A program made the translations under genes and the position numbers. DNA of 64,000 nt, from positions 48,463,340 to 48,527,339 of the forward strand of contig CM049322.1 of the NCBI GenBank assembly GCA_026874595.1, written 5' to 3'. The notes below the pieces were generated by a model. It saw only the letters and a program-made list of their open reading frames with translations. It did not search any database and had not been told where the DNA came from. The stretch is from Sipunculus nudus (taxonomy: Eukaryota; Annelida; Sipuncula; Golfingiida; Sipunculidae). Below are positions 1 to 11,964 of this stretch, in pieces (within the stretch, counting starts at the first letter, position 1; each line of letters starts with the position of its first letter).

Positions 1-430
1 GCCTCCATTCGTTCGACCGTCCTGAATTGGCTTGTTAACCGATTATTAGCCAAACCGTTTGACCAAATCCTTTCACCATTATCATATGGCTCACCAACCA
101 ATGCTTAAAGAACCCTTTTGATTTTAAGGTCACGGGATCAAAGGTCAGGGCCACGGGACCCACTTCTGAAAAAGCTTGTTGACCCATTATACGCAAACCA
201 TTAAACCAAAACCAAGTACCAAACCAAAACCAAATCTTATACATACCGATTTTGAGTTTACGGGGTCAGAGGTCAAGGCCATGGGATCTACCTCATCAGA
301 GGGATGAGGACCCATTTTTAGCCAAACCGTCTAACCAAAACCCTTCATCTTTCATATATGGCTCATCAACCCCCGGATGGATAACCCTATTGAGGTCACA
401 GGGTCAAAGGTCAGGGCCACAGAGCTGCCC
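1..430 (-). repeat. Array of ~150-bp repeats with TGACCTTTGACC motifs
   Basis: Read on the minus strand, three diverged units follow one another. Each opens with a block like GGCCCTGACCTTTGACCC, then a line about the call AGGGTTCTTYAW, GAGCCATATGW, GATGAARGGNTTTGGTYA and AACGGTTTGGCTAA. The same unit recurs on the plus strand at 59300-59470 and, more diverged, as an array at 44320-44990, so this is a dispersed family that is also locally tandem. The paired AGGTCA half-sites (AGGTCAAAGGTCA type) match the DR1 pattern bound by RXR/HNF4-class nuclear receptors; binding is inference. The 69- and 93-codon open frames here are repeat translations, not genes. Confidence 0.75.
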
Positions 431-1276
431 TCGTGATTTTTACACTTGGGTTATACACTCAATAAAACTATGCTCCTGTACAAAGGGGTTCTCCACTTTG
501 TTAGTGTTTTTTTTTTCTCTAAGTCTTACATAACACGTTAACACGTTATTTATTTTAATTTGAAATTCCATTACATATTAAACGCTCATATTTCTCAAAT
601 TAAACATGGGCGGGGGTCATGTTCTCTGGATATTTTCCAGTTTAAGCTCTGCAACGCTGAAATGACTCGGACATTGGACGTGTGAATGACAATCTTTTAC
701 TCAGATATAACCCTGACAAATGGCCAGGAATATGCATAACTATAATATTTACATATCTGGATATATACCCTGGCATAACTTTCCTATTTATTCCGAGGGA
801 TAGGTCTATGGTCTTATGGTGGCACTGCTGTTAAATGAGGATGAAAATTAGCATAAAATAATAAGTCTGCAATAGGCTAGGAAAATTCAGCTGGCAGGTC
901 GGAGCGTTTTAGACATGTCATTGATGCGGTTGCATGAGAATTTATACATTTATACATCCGATTTGATCGAACCAGAAAATAACCAGCTTATTCGGTATAA
1001 CACTTATCTGCTTCCACTTAATGGAACCATGTTACTGTTTCAAGACTCACACCTTGTGTTTTCATGATGAGCCCCCTACTTCTATTGACACTAGTTTGTG
1101 TGTTTACATGGTAACATTCGTATCAGAATGACATGAGAACATGTTAAATTTATTTACATTTTTTATGTTGTAAAAAATTATATGGCCTTGGCTGGAAGTC
1201 AAAAACCGCACGTTTTCAACCATGGATACTAGGTGTCATTAAATCTGTGTCACCAGCTATTGGTGTACCACAGAAA
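431..1276. other. Region upstream of the NLR-like locus; no gene seen
   Basis: AT-rich sequence without a convincing exon. It holds one copy (about 696-945) of a dispersed repeat also found near 11970 and 50440. No clear TATA/CCAAT promoter arrangement could be placed for the CARD gene that starts at 1277. Confidence 0.6.
696..945 (+). repeat. Dispersed repeat 'X', copy 1
   Basis: Shares an ordered set of blocks with 11970-12175: a GGCATATATA/GGAATATGCATAA-like stretch, ATTATAATATTTACAT, a GGTGGCACTG/GTTGGACTG core followed by TTAAATGARGATGAAA, then a GCRTTTTAGRC block. The core (GGTGGCACTG...TGAGGATGAA) is found a third time at 50480. No coding potential. Family unknown. Confidence 0.55.
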
Positions 1277-1411
1277 ATGGATTGTCATCGCCGTATACTG
1301 CAAGAGAAAATATTTTATATTATCAGTCATCTGGACTTGAAAAACACAGTGATCCTGGACCATCTTGTTCAAGAGGAAGTTCTCAGCTCTGGCCAGCTGG
1401 CAGCTATGAAA
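1277..1411 (+). CDS. CARD exon 1 of the NLR-like locus
   Basis: Forty-five codons from an ATG in good context (A at -3, G at +4), ending AAATG-AAA before a GTAAGT donor at 1412. The peptide has the CARD helix 1-4 pattern: RRILQ, YIISHLDLKNTVILDHLVQE, then EVLSSGQLAAM, closely parallel to the Apaf-1/RAIDD style 'ILDHL..EG.LT'. An open frame extends upstream to GTG at 1247, but the ATG at 1277 is the better start. This exon and the next are undamaged, unlike the NACHT and LRR parts. Confidence 0.75.
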
Positions 1412-2005
1412 GTAAGTTTATCTTTTTGTTTGACTGGCAAGATCCAAGCTTTGTCTTTGTTCAAGTACTTTCTTTTATATTTTGAATAATCGAATTTTTT
1501 CTCCACTTACTACCTTTACTTTCTTTTACATTGTGCATGTTATATCCAACTTTTTTATGGGAGTTCATTTATTCAAACAAAAGCTAATGCATATTGGTGT
1601 TAAGTCTGCAAATTTCTGGATGGATTTTGACAAATATTCATAAGAAAGGGTATACAATAAACAACATAGGCAACCAACTGTCTACATTCTTTGAAAGAGG
1701 TTGCCTTTTTTGTATTATTATTACCCCAGTTGTCTATTTATTAATTTTATTAAAACGATAATCATTAAAACTTAACTCTCAGGTGATTTTATGGTGATAC
1801 TGATTATGGGAACAAGACCAAAATTAACAAATTTCATAAGGAAGATACACTTATGTGGGTGTAGGAATAAAATAAATATCACGCCTTATAACAAGACAGG
1901 TCATCTCTGAGAGATGCAGCTTCTGATAACGATTAATTCTACCGGTACAGAATGAAAAGTTCAATTTGAGATTAATATCTATAAATGGGAAATTGCTCTT
2001 TACAG

Positions 2006-2152
2006 GAGATGTACCAAACTAACACAGAATTGGCTTCAGAGCTTTTGAGGCATTTTGAGCACCGCCCTTTTGACGATTGGGACAGTTCCTACGTTGTTTA
2101 CCAGCCCACGGAATGGGACATATATCAGATAACATGCGGGTATCACAGGCAG
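2006..2152 (+). CDS. CARD exon 2 of the NLR-like locus
   Basis: Forty-nine codons between an acceptor (CTTTACAG) and a GT donor at 2153, phase 0 on both sides. The peptide continues the CARD: TNTELASELLRHFEHRP then FDDWDSSYVV, matching the helix 5-6 part of CARDs (RAAMLIKMIL...Y.SFYNAL in Apaf-1 layout). The remaining residues, including TEWDIYQITCG, lead into the linker. Joined in frame with the first exon it makes a 94-residue module, the normal CARD size. Confidence 0.7.
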
Positions 2153-2368
2153 GTTTTTTTGTTTTGTTTTTAATATGCCATTACCTTCAATAATTAACCC
2201 ATATAACTATCGTGTATCCATCAACGCCTGACTTAATCGTTATGAATTTTTTAAGGTTATAAGACTACGTAATTTCTGATACCTTACATTTCGAAAAGAA
2301 ATGATAAAAGTCTATATCAATGAGTAGTCTAAAGAAAATCCTAACAAATATCTCTTAATATCTTTCAG

Positions 2369-2678
2369 ATTTATTTTTCCATAGACCAGAATTTATTAGT
2401 GGCTCAATCTTGTCAGACAGGTGTTAAGGATACACAGCGTTATTCACTTCAAGATGTGCAAGATGACGGAAGAACCTGTTTTACAAAAGAAATACAACGG
2501 GATGTGGCCTTGGCGATATTAGGGGTTTCGATCATTTAGAATTGTGGGATTGGATGGATGACACGATGTCGATAAAACTTGATGACCTGTACACAGAGCT
2601 TGTCTACGCCAACACCACACAGACAACACAGGGACCTAAGGAAAAACAGCTGCTCGTCTATACCGACATGTTATCTAA
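2369..2678 (+). pseudogene. Linker/pre-NACHT exon, frameshifted
   Basis: Starts after a TCTTTCAG acceptor in phase 0 with IYFSIDQN and runs to FTKEIQRDVA; a shift near 2515 then moves the reading to a frame giving GFDHLELWDWMDD, IKLDDLYTEL and KEKQLLVYTDMLSK. The 'LDDLYTEL' phrase before the P-loop is typical of NLR pre-NACHT segments. A possible donor (GTAAAT at 2679) leaves two bases that pair in phase with an acceptor at 3119-3120, giving ...LLSKKDGKGQPIRVYLEG. The splice join is inference. Confidence 0.55.
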
Positions 2679-3120
2679 GTAAATCATCCATAGTTTGGCC
2701 AACTATTAAGAATTATCGATTGCTAGCTTGATTGAGTGAAACGCGAGGGATATATTTAAGAATGTACTCAGGTGAAAAATTACTTTATATAGTTCTACAT
2801 CTCATGCATATCTTCATATATATAAATTCATGCCAGTCTCATTTTTGTTTGCACGTTCTATTCCTTTTTTTTTTTTTTTTTCCTTTCTCCCCTCAAAGTC
2901 TATAAGCGCATTTATTGAATATATCTGAGCTCATAAAAGTATGCAGGTATTGGACTTTTTAAGAGGTTAAAGAAGACTAGAAAGTAAAAACTAAATCATT
3001 TCCGATCGTTTAACTGATGAGAAGTTAAATTAATTGAATCACCGGAAATTTTCTATTTGTGTAGAGTCTACTATAATTTGTTTAATATAAAACATAAAAA
3101 AAGTACCTCTGGTTAAAGAG

Positions 3121-4331
3121 AGACGGTAAAGGACAGCCAATCCGTGTGTACCTGGAAGGTGTCGCTGGAACAGGTAAAATTACGTTAGTAATACGACAAA
3201 TCGTGGATTGGGCGAGACATGTAACTGCTGGCTGGTGGAAGAGAACATTTTGGATACCCAGACACATAAAAAAAACAACTTGGGAGGTACGAATTGGTTC
3301 TTCCTGTCTTCCTAAAAGATGTTAATCAGGATCAAACTCTCACTGAAGCAGTGTTGGATACTTTAAACATACAAAATAAAGTGTGTCATATCGAAATTAT
3401 TCTAGCAAACTACCAAGACCTCATCCTTGTCATCATGGACGGCGTGGATGAGTACAGGGAAAGCAGATGAAGCCATGTGACCAAAATATTTAAAGAGAAG
3501 AAATGTCAAAATTAGATCTTCTCATTACTTCAAGAAATCACCCTTCCCTACATTTTAGAAACATAAAACAAATGCCAACCACGCACGTTGTTTTAAAAGG
3601 CATTTCTGATAAAAGTGTGGACATTTACATCAAATACTTTATTCCTGAAAAAAAATGATGGTTGCAATCTTACATAGCAAATCCATCAGTCTGAAGAAAG
3701 GAAGGCTTTTTGTCATTATCCTGCCGTTTTACACCTCATTTGTGTTGTGTGGCGGGATCAGAAGATTCTGTCAGAAACTGTAACTGATTTTTATTCTGAC
3801 TTTATTAAATATGTCTGCGGTAGTTTTGAACGAAAATTCTTGAAGCAAGACAATCGTTCTGATTAACAGGAGATTTTACACAAATATCACCCATACATCA
3901 TGGAAATTGCGAACATCACTGTTAATGGATTAATGGGTGACACATTGGAGCTCACATACCACGTATCTGTTCTAAATGACTTATCAAATATTGCCAAGCA
4001 GTTGGGTCTTTTAATCACAAGAAAGACAGTCAGTTTTCAGCACAAGACTTTACAGGAATACTTGGCAGACTATTATATAGTTAACTGTGAACAAGAAAGA
4101 AGACGAGAACTGTTCATTTACTTCTTCAATTCATCAAACGCCCTCAAAGAGGCCACAATGATTGTAAAATTTCTGAGCGATCTTGGCAAAGATATCATAA
4201 CAAATCTCATGCGGAATATCATTGAAGGTTCTCAGGGAGACAAAGCTAAAACTCACACGGCAGTACAACTCTCCTACTTGTCAGAAGCCGCAGGCACTTG
4301 TGTGCTTCCAAAGTCATCGACCTTGAATTAA
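3121..4331 (+). pseudogene. NACHT and winged-helix region, frameshifted
   Basis: Recognisable blocks in order: strand plus Walker A (RVYLEGVAGTGKI, 3137-3181), QIVDWA, FLPVFLKDV-like segment after a frameshift near 3285, Walker B LILVIMDGVDEY (3420-3455), LLITSRNHP sensor-like strand (about 3517-3545) after another shift, ICVVWRDQ with an in-frame TAA near 3867, and the NLR winged-helix/HD2 phrase VSFQHKTLQEYLADYYIVN (about 4030-4085). The last 143 codons from 3900 are open. NACHT domains hydrolyse NTP and drive assembly; the Walker A Thr-to-Ile change would be expected to impair this even without the frameshifts. Confidence 0.8.
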
Positions 4332-4373
4332 GCAAACAATACACACCGGAAGTGTTGACGCGTTTTTTTCTCA

Positions 4374-7188
4374 ATGGAGAGTTCTGAAGTGGAGGAAATC
4401 ACAATATGGGCGCCATCTATCAGACAACTACACTACCTCAGCAACTTGAAAAGTCCCAAGTTAAAGAGAGTTATGCTTTGTCAGAGGGACATTGGCTTTA
4501 TTGATCGGACTGCACCTGAGATAGATACTCAAAGAAGATCTGGTCCAAAAGTTAAAATAGAGACTTTGCTAATAAATGGGATTGAACGATTTCCCACAGA
4601 TGATATCATATGGTTGAGCGGTATCAAGACTGCAAGCCCTGGGGTAACATTCAACGATAACACTGTCCACATCACGATAAAAACAGAACAAAGACAGGAA
4701 GACATATATCATGACATTTCGGTGAATCAGATATTGGTTACATTCTTTAACACCGATCTCCTTTCGAAATAGCCTATTATAACAGGTGTATCCGTGAGAC
4801 ACGCGGAAGGGAAGTTGTATTGGAATGTTCTAGACGCCCTCAGGGATCTGTCACAGATAAAAGAATTGTGTCTAAGTGGGTGCGAGTATACGTCTGAAGT
4901 AGTGCCAATTGTGGCAACAATAAAATGCTAAAAAATATTACTATTTCTGATTCAATATTCAGTCAAAAACCTGTTTAGCATTCGGAAGAGAAATAAATAA
5001 ATTGACCCAACTGAAGGAGCTCAGATTACGCGCATGAACACCAACAAAGAAACAGCGACAGATCCTAGTACCAGCACACCTGAAAAGTATTTGGATGAAA
5101 CCACACGCCAACCAGGAGAAAAATATAGAAAGACACAAAAGGAAGATAAATTGCTGTCTTGCATTGTTTTAAAACTAAAAGATTTGGTACAGATGAAATT
5201 GATTGATTTGGCAGGTAATGACATGGACATAGACTTATGTCAGGTTTCGGGGAGCTATTAACAATGTTTGAAGAAATAATAGAGCTAACATGTGATCATC
5301 CAGATGCTGCCCCTTACATCTGTCGAGGGCTCAAACATACGTCCCGCTTGGAGATACTAGATATGTCAAAACTCACATTAAACAGTGACACCTATGCAGC
5401 GCTTACCGGACACCAGTTACCATCAATCAAAATATTAAAACCGGGTACTTGTGACGATCCCATTATGCCCGTATTTAAGAGCATACAACATACATCAAGA
5501 TCCATTATTGTTTTAGACGTGAGTCGTATCCTAGTGTCCGTGAATGTACAGCGTGAAATTGCACAAATTATGGAGAAATGTTCAACACTTGGGGAGCTCC
5601 GTGTTTGCAAATGTGAAGTGAGAAACGGGATGCAGTTTGTTGTAGATAATCTCAAACACACACCTGATATAGAAATATTAGATTTATCAGGGAATATTTC
5701 CAGCCCAGAGGTTCATGAAGTGCTGGACGTGGGAGGTATCGGGACTGGTAACAAAGTGACGCCAGACATCTACCGAGATCTAGAAAGGATCCAGGGCCTC
5801 CCAAAACTACGTGAACTACATCTATGTGAGTGTGGTGACTCCCGAGGCCTTATTCTTGTTATACAATCATTACAATATTTAAAGGAACTACAAGCGCTCG
5901 ATCTCACAGGTAACATTGCTGATTTTTACGTGTACCTGGAATTGGGAGAACAGTTAGCACACCTGAATAATCTGAAAGTTCTCGGCGCCTGTGCGCATAA
6001 GAAATAAATATGGCCCAGCATGTGGTTAATATAACACATCGCCTTCATAATTTACGTGTATTGGATCTGTCTGGTGTAAAAGCCAAAAGATCAAAGCGTG
6101 GAATGTTTCCAGAATCACATCAGACCTTTAATAGCGTAACAACTGATATATATCAACAGATTGGTGATCAATTAAATAACCTGACTGAACTACGAGAGCT
6201 GTGCCTGACAAAGTTGTAAAACGGTAGATGCTATCAGACCAGTGGTAGCAGGATTTCCTCACACGCCACGGCTACATACATTAGACCTGCTGGAAAATGA
6301 AGTCACGTTTGAAGTGTTTTTTTAATTGGGGCAATGCCTTATTAAACTGAGGGAGCTCAGAGAGTTACGTCTCTGTTACTCTAAACATCATAACGCTGTG
6401 CGGGCTATTGTACAAAACATACACCAGACAACAGGTCTGCTTGTGCTGGATCTAAGAGGTACAAAGACCACTGGAACAAGGGGGGGAGGAATCCAAATGA
6501 TAGTGGCAAACACAGGAGACAGTAATGTGTTTGAGCTTTTAAGGCACCAACTAAAATTTCTTCCCCGACTCCGTGAATTACACTTATGTTGGTGTCGCGT
6601 AGATCGACGTGGTGCAACTGAATCCGAATTGAACTGTCTTCAATACAGGCCCAGGCTGCAGGTATTAGATATAAGAGGCTGCCCACTGGTTGCGGCAGGT
6701 GTGAAGCTTTTGGGTGAAGGCTTGGGGGTCTTCGTGATATTAGGCAGCTGCTACTGGGTAACTGTGGTTTGGATAACAGGGCAGACTTATATAGAAGTGA
6801 ATTGTTAAATGCTATCCCTATGCATTTGGCCTGGACAAGTTGTATCATAAGATTCTCTGACATGCCCGCTCTACAAGTGTTACAAATCAGTGTCAATAAC
6901 ATCGGTAATACCGGTTTAGTACAGCTGTCCAGTCAACTGCCATCGCTCACGCACCTGGACGCACTCTTCATGTCCAACTGTGGTGTAACTATTGCCCAGG
7001 CCCTGTTACAACTGATCGACGCACTCCCATCATGCCCTAAACATAGGATGTTGAATGTCAGTCACAATCATTTGGGTGATGGCCTTGAACAGATCGTTAA
7101 CATGAAACAGCAACTGTCACGACTTTACATTTTACGTTTGGAGCATAACAACCTGAGTAGAGTCGTTCTGAATAATATCAAAGAGTAG
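4374..7188 (+). pseudogene. Leucine-rich repeat tail of the NLR-like locus
   Basis: A junction domain (IWAPSIRQLHYLSNL, 4374-4772) leads into long LRRs with the recurring phrases LRELHLCECG, LQALDLTGN, IEILDLSGN, LRVLDLSGV, LRELRLCYS, LLVLDLRGT, LQVLDIRGC and LQVLQISVNNIGNTG, about 28-30 residues each, usually in pairs around a helix such as 'I..SLQ.LKEL'. The longest open stretch is 5237-6007 (256 codons); others are 6010-6219, 6326-6808 and 6769-7188. The last repeat ends RLEHNNLSRVVLNNIKE before TAG at 7186. Stops and shifts between blocks make a single intact tail impossible here. Confidence 0.8.
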
Positions 7189-8599
7189 TCCAAACTAATG
7201 TTACCTAATCTGGTTTTAACTGTATAGATTTTTTATTGATATCCGATAGAATATTTTCTGGGCTTGAGAAAATAAGAATGACAAGATGAGATAACTGTCA
7301 GATCTCTGAGTGCCAGAACTGAGTTATAACATCTTGAAAGTGAGTGGTGCTTTCAGACAGCTGTTATAGTAAGAGTCACTAGAATTTTAATTAAGTCATT
7401 TTATTCTTCTACCACACACTTAAAAAAAGAAATAACCAAACCATTAAAGCTATTTGTGTAACCATCAAGAATTGGGGGAAACATTCTAGAAGTATTTTTT
7501 CATGAGTAATTCTATGTGAATCATGTAATAATACATGCGTAAAGTACACGTAATATATATTGCAATATTTCACACTGGACTTATTTGTAGGGTACATTGA
7601 ATGGGATATACCTTTAGAAATGTATTTTGGTGTTTTTATGTGGACATCTGGACATATCTGAAATGATAGAACTTTAAATGCCATAATTGGAACTGTATTC
7701 AGTTGTGTAACGCAATCCACTTACATTATGCGCATACACAATCCATTTATTATAAAGATTATTACAGGATTGTGTACGGCATTTGCGGTGTAAGCTTTTG
7801 GTCTCGAGAGCTAGTTTTTAAGAAAGGTGTCGAAGTCCGTCACAGTTAGCCGTTGAAAATTTTATTAGCCCTTCCGAGATGTCTGAAACACACGCTAATA
7901 ATTAAAAAAAACACGGACAATTAAATTTGTACTTTATTTATAATACAATATCTGATACCCTAGCTCTCAATTTAAAACACATTCTGTTCATACAAGCAAA
8001 TACCTGCATGTTGCCAGACCATTTAATTTTGTATAAGGAAAAACAGTTTGTGGAGCTCTCGGGTAAATAGAGGTCACAGTATCCAGCATGATACCTATTT
8101 GTAATTTGTTCTTTCAGAGTACTTGACGGACTTATTCGGCGAAACATACTGGAATCGATCATAACTATTTCAGTTTTTTTCTCTGATTAAGCATAATTAT
8201 AAACCTATTTATTTTACATGGATTGTACAAATAGTTATAAAAAAAATCTAATCAAGGCACTCTCCATGGATCAGATGATGGTGTTCGCCTCCGTAAGCAT
8301 AATTCTTACATTTGACTATATACACATTATATTTTCATCTCAGTCAATCGTATTATGTTGTATGAACTCTAAGGTCAGATTAAATTTAATACTGCATTCT
8401 ATATCTGTTTATTGATTCTTATATCTGAAGCATGTGTTGCTGTCCTAAATTGGTGTATTATAACTATTAACTGTTCCTGTGTTTGTCTGTGTAAAAGTAT
8501 GGGGCCAAATGTATGCGTTTTATCGTGTTACAGTGTGTGCGCACATGTTGTATATGTGCATTTACGTGTGTTTTTCTGGGGACACCTTTAAATTTCCTA
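7189..8599. other. Spacer between NLR-like copies; no gene seen
   Basis: AT-rich, with scattered short open frames that resemble nothing recognisable. This would hold the 3' UTR of the NLR-like locus if it is transcribed; no convincing polyadenylation site could be chosen. Confidence 0.5.
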
Positions 8600-9062
8600 C
8601 GTAATGTAAATTACAGTTTTTAAGAGCGACACTGGCTTTGTTGATGGGCCTGTACCTGGAAGAGATATACAATGACGATTTGGTCCACCTGTTATAATAA
8701 AGGCTTTGATTAGAAAAGGGTTTGACATTTTTTTCATGAAAGACATAGTTTGGTTGAACGGTATCACAACAACAGAAAATTGGGGTAATTTTCAACAATA
8801 GACCTGTCCACATCAGGATTAAAACCGAACATAGAGAGAAAGACATATCTTTAAGTTTTGGTGAATAAGGTATTGTTTACATTCTTTACCACGGATCCTA
8901 TTTCCAATGGCCTACCAGTGTATACGTAAAGTTTATCTGTCGGAGATACAAGTACTGTCTCTCTGTGGATGCAGTTATACGTCTGATATTGTCCAGTAGT
9001 GTCACGAAATAACATACTAGAAAGAAATTAGCCGCATGGCCAACACCAGAGAAACAGCAAAA
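8600..9062 (+). pseudogene. Truncated second copy of the NLR-like NACHT/LRR junction
   Basis: Base-level similarity to 4470-5062 can be followed by eye: GACACTGGCTTTGTTGAT versus GACATTGGCTTTATTGAT; ATAGTTTGGTTGAACGGTAT versus ATATGGTTGAGCGGTAT; CTGTCCACATCAGGATTAAA versus CTGTCCACATCACGATAAAA; TATACGTCTGATATTGT versus TATACGTCTGAAGTAGT; and CGCATGGCCAACACCAGAG versus CGCATGAACACCAACAAAG. About 110 bases present in the first copy (4935-5028) are missing here. No frame is open through it. It is a relic of a duplicated NLR-like gene, in the same orientation. Confidence 0.8.
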
Positions 9063-10185
9063 TATATATTTATATATGTTGACCTAGCAAAGGGTCACAA
9101 TGTCAGCTCTGTTTACAATTAGGAAAAGTCTACCTTAATCGTTTCATTTTTTTTTCAAAAACTCTTCTCAAATATTTGACAAACACTGTCCGGCTGCAGA
9201 TTGACCCAAGCGGGCAATGGTCGATACTGCTTAGCTGAATCTGACTCATTCTTGAGTCAAAACGTCATAAACATAGGTCACGGTAATCTATTATTGGCAC
9301 CCTGTATGGAAAACATTTCATATCACTTTTGATTGTCCTATCCTAACAATATCCATGATCCATTAAGCTAACTAATATTACACTTTCAGCTCCTGTGAAG
9401 GAATCTTATGGGGTTAGGATGTTGAAGTAGATGAGTCATAATGTGTAAACAAGATAACAATAATCACCAGCTCCACATATATCAATACAATATACCGGTA
9501 ATTTGTAAATAAGTAATTATCATGTAACAAGGACTTAGAATCCTAACCCCAACAAAATGTTAACAAGATACGATAAAAGTGATCATCAGCTGAACTTAAC
9601 CATATCATATAAGAGTGCTATCAACTATATCAATTAAGCCATTTGAGTTAACAAAGACCTCAGTTAGCCAAAACCATGTTATATAAGAATGGTTCTCAGA
9701 AACATAACCATAAAAGCGTCAGACAAACATATGGTTGTCAGCTAAGCATTACACTTCCAGACACCCGTCATGCCCTTTAACAACACAGTGTAGTCTTAAA
9801 GGTTTCGATGATCCATAGTTAACCCTAAACACATTCCCGTTAGATCTATTGAGTGGTTTCATACATGACAATGCTGACCAATTAAACAATGAAGTGACAT
9901 TTACAGTTAAGGTTAAACACATACGTATACATCATTCGCTTAACTCTTTACCTGACAGGATTGATACATAGTGCTAGTTACTTTCATATCTGTTTTTCTA
10001 TTAAGGTCTTGCGAACGTTAGTTCAGATTAGTTTCAGTAGATGTTGAAATAACTTTTATTCCCAATGATATATACATATTTAGAATTCTCATATTATCCT
10101 AGATTAGCTATACTGTATATAAATTCCTTGTAGTCCTGAAGAGTTTAAAGTTTCAAGCAAAATTTTATAGCTCACGTGGCGTCAA
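9063..10185. other. No gene seen
   Basis: AT-rich DNA. Short phrases around 'CATAA..AAGCGTCAGACAAA' near 9700 reappear near 10460, suggesting old repeat sequence, but no element boundary can be drawn. Confidence 0.5.
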
Positions 10186-10401
10186 TCAGGCTCGATGTAC
10201 CAACCCTGCAAAACCCTGGGTGTGTGTCATCCAAACTGCTGCTTCATAGCACTCGTCTGTGGAAGAAACACCACTGTTAACAGATTGGGCCGGCTTAACG
10301 CTCATTTTTGGTAGGGGTCGACTGTCCTCTTCGCGACTCGAATGGGTTTCGAACGCTCGATCTCCCGGCTTTGCAGCCCTTTGATTAAACCCCATGACCA
10401 C
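10186..10401 (-). repeat. tRNA-derived SINE-like element
   Basis: On the minus strand the element opens TGGTCATGGGGTTTAATCAA, a plausible box A region, followed about 45 bases later by CGTTCGAAACCC (10344-10355), a good RNA polymerase III box B. A GC-richer body and then AT-rich sequence follow. This head-body layout is that of tRNA-derived SINEs. The 71-codon minus-strand frame across it is incidental. Confidence 0.5.
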
Positions 10402-11964
10402 TTTATCTATGTTTAAAGTATGTATAGTTTATATCATTTTCATCGGAAGGGCATATAAGGTAACAGCGTCATCAGACAAAGCCATATAAGATAACAATTA
10501 AACAAACCATAAGGCAACGATGGTTACCACATGAACAATAACCACCGTGCAAAAGTGGAAAAGCCATCAAACGAACTTAATTCATCACTTTCGGCTTATG
10601 ATGCGGTGATGTTATGTGGCCAGTTACCACGTGACCGTCTGTATGACTTATTTTATAGGCACCAAAAGCTCTTGGAGCCCACCGCACATTTTGTAATATA
10701 AAGAGAAGACAAAGTACGTGAAGGGTAGATTGTCGAACACTAAAGCCTCAATTTTTATCTTCGCCAAGCAAGAAAAATATTCAAGCAAGCAGGAAAAGTT
10801 TAGAGTATTTACAGTATGTCTCCTTGCCTATATGGCTCATACTTTTGTTATCGTATTGCAAAGTGCATGGTAATAATTAAGTACGAGAATATACGAAAGT
10901 CTATCCATTGGATGAATGTGTGAGGCAAATAAAAATAGTTTGTATAAATACTTTAGCTAACAAACAAATCCCGGTGCGATAATTTATCTCCATTATATTA
11001 ATATTCATATGTATGTGGAAACAGGTCCGTTATATGGTACAAATAAGTAACAAATTTGCTGAAATCTTTATAAATGGTGAACAAGTACCGAAGAAAATAA
11101 AACGGTACAGGTGACTGTAGTTTAATAATCGGAATCCCTAAGTTGAGCGTATATAGTCAAGTGAACAAAACTATCATGGTATCTTAATTTCACGCCATTT
11201 TGTGAAACGGATCTAGTAACAATAAACTGTTACAAAGGCATATGTACGCATTAATTGCTAGGATTCATATTTAGAAATCGTCCAACCATTTTGAACAAGT
11301 CACTAGAGTTTCAGATACCTACTCACACGACATTTACCTGAGACGGGCATTTTAAAGCAGCGCTTCTCAGTTGTATGGTGTCAATACAAGGTAAAACGGA
11401 ATCCCAGATAAAAATACGAAACAGTCACTGAAATTTTCTTTTTCCAATTAAATGTGTACACTGTAACGTCTAAAGAGGGGAGCCCCGTTTACATGAAAAA
11501 ACATATAAGAAGGCACTCATTAGTAATAGATATCCTGTAAAAATAACTGTGCAACCACAAAAAGAAAAGTATGAACCCATATATATATAAACATGTAAGA
11601 CTGAAGTCATAAGAGATAAATATAATAGTTACAATAATCATTTCGCATGCAGTGGGTTACTCATGAGATGGTTGGCGTATCATATGTATCTTCTGACCTA
11701 AGTCGGTTTTGGTAACACTGAAATCGTTTGTTCAACTGTTTATGCTACTTAAACATTTCGAATGCCATGCAGTTAGTCTTACTCATATTCATACTTAATT
11801 GATAAAGGAGGTATATCCTATTTGTCTCTAAGCTGGATTAGCTTTAGGTGTATTAGTGGTTTATTTTAGTTTTTTACTTCAGCCAGATCTCAAATTCTGT
11901 TACAAGGCAAACATGCACATGCCTGATATTAAATGTGAACGTTGAACGGGAACCCTGGAAAGTT
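10402..11964. other. No gene seen
   Basis: AT-rich sequence without recognisable coding, RNA or repeat structure apart from the short phrases shared with 9660-9740. Confidence 0.5.

Larger units (their letters stand above)
1277..7188 (+). pseudogene. CARD-NACHT-LRR (NLR-type) receptor pseudogene
   Basis: Intact NLRs are cytosolic sensors: an N-terminal adaptor domain (here CARD), a NACHT NTPase for nucleotide-driven oligomerisation, and leucine-rich repeats for sensing. All three parts can be read in order on the plus strand: CARD in two phase-0 exons (1277-1411, 2006-2152), a linker exon (from 2369), a NACHT block (3121-4331) and LRRs to a stop at 7186. The frame is broken repeatedly: shifts near 2515, 3285, 3470, 3650, 4305, 4375 and 5225, an in-frame TAA in codons near 3867, and stops near 4770, 4930, 6005 and 6217. 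Walker A reads GVAGTGKI, with Ile where Thr/Ser is expected. Either it is a decaying pseudogene or the sequence carries many indel errors; the equally decayed copy at 8600-9062 favours a pseudogene. Mollusc-type expansion of NLR-like genes is inference. Confidence 0.85.
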
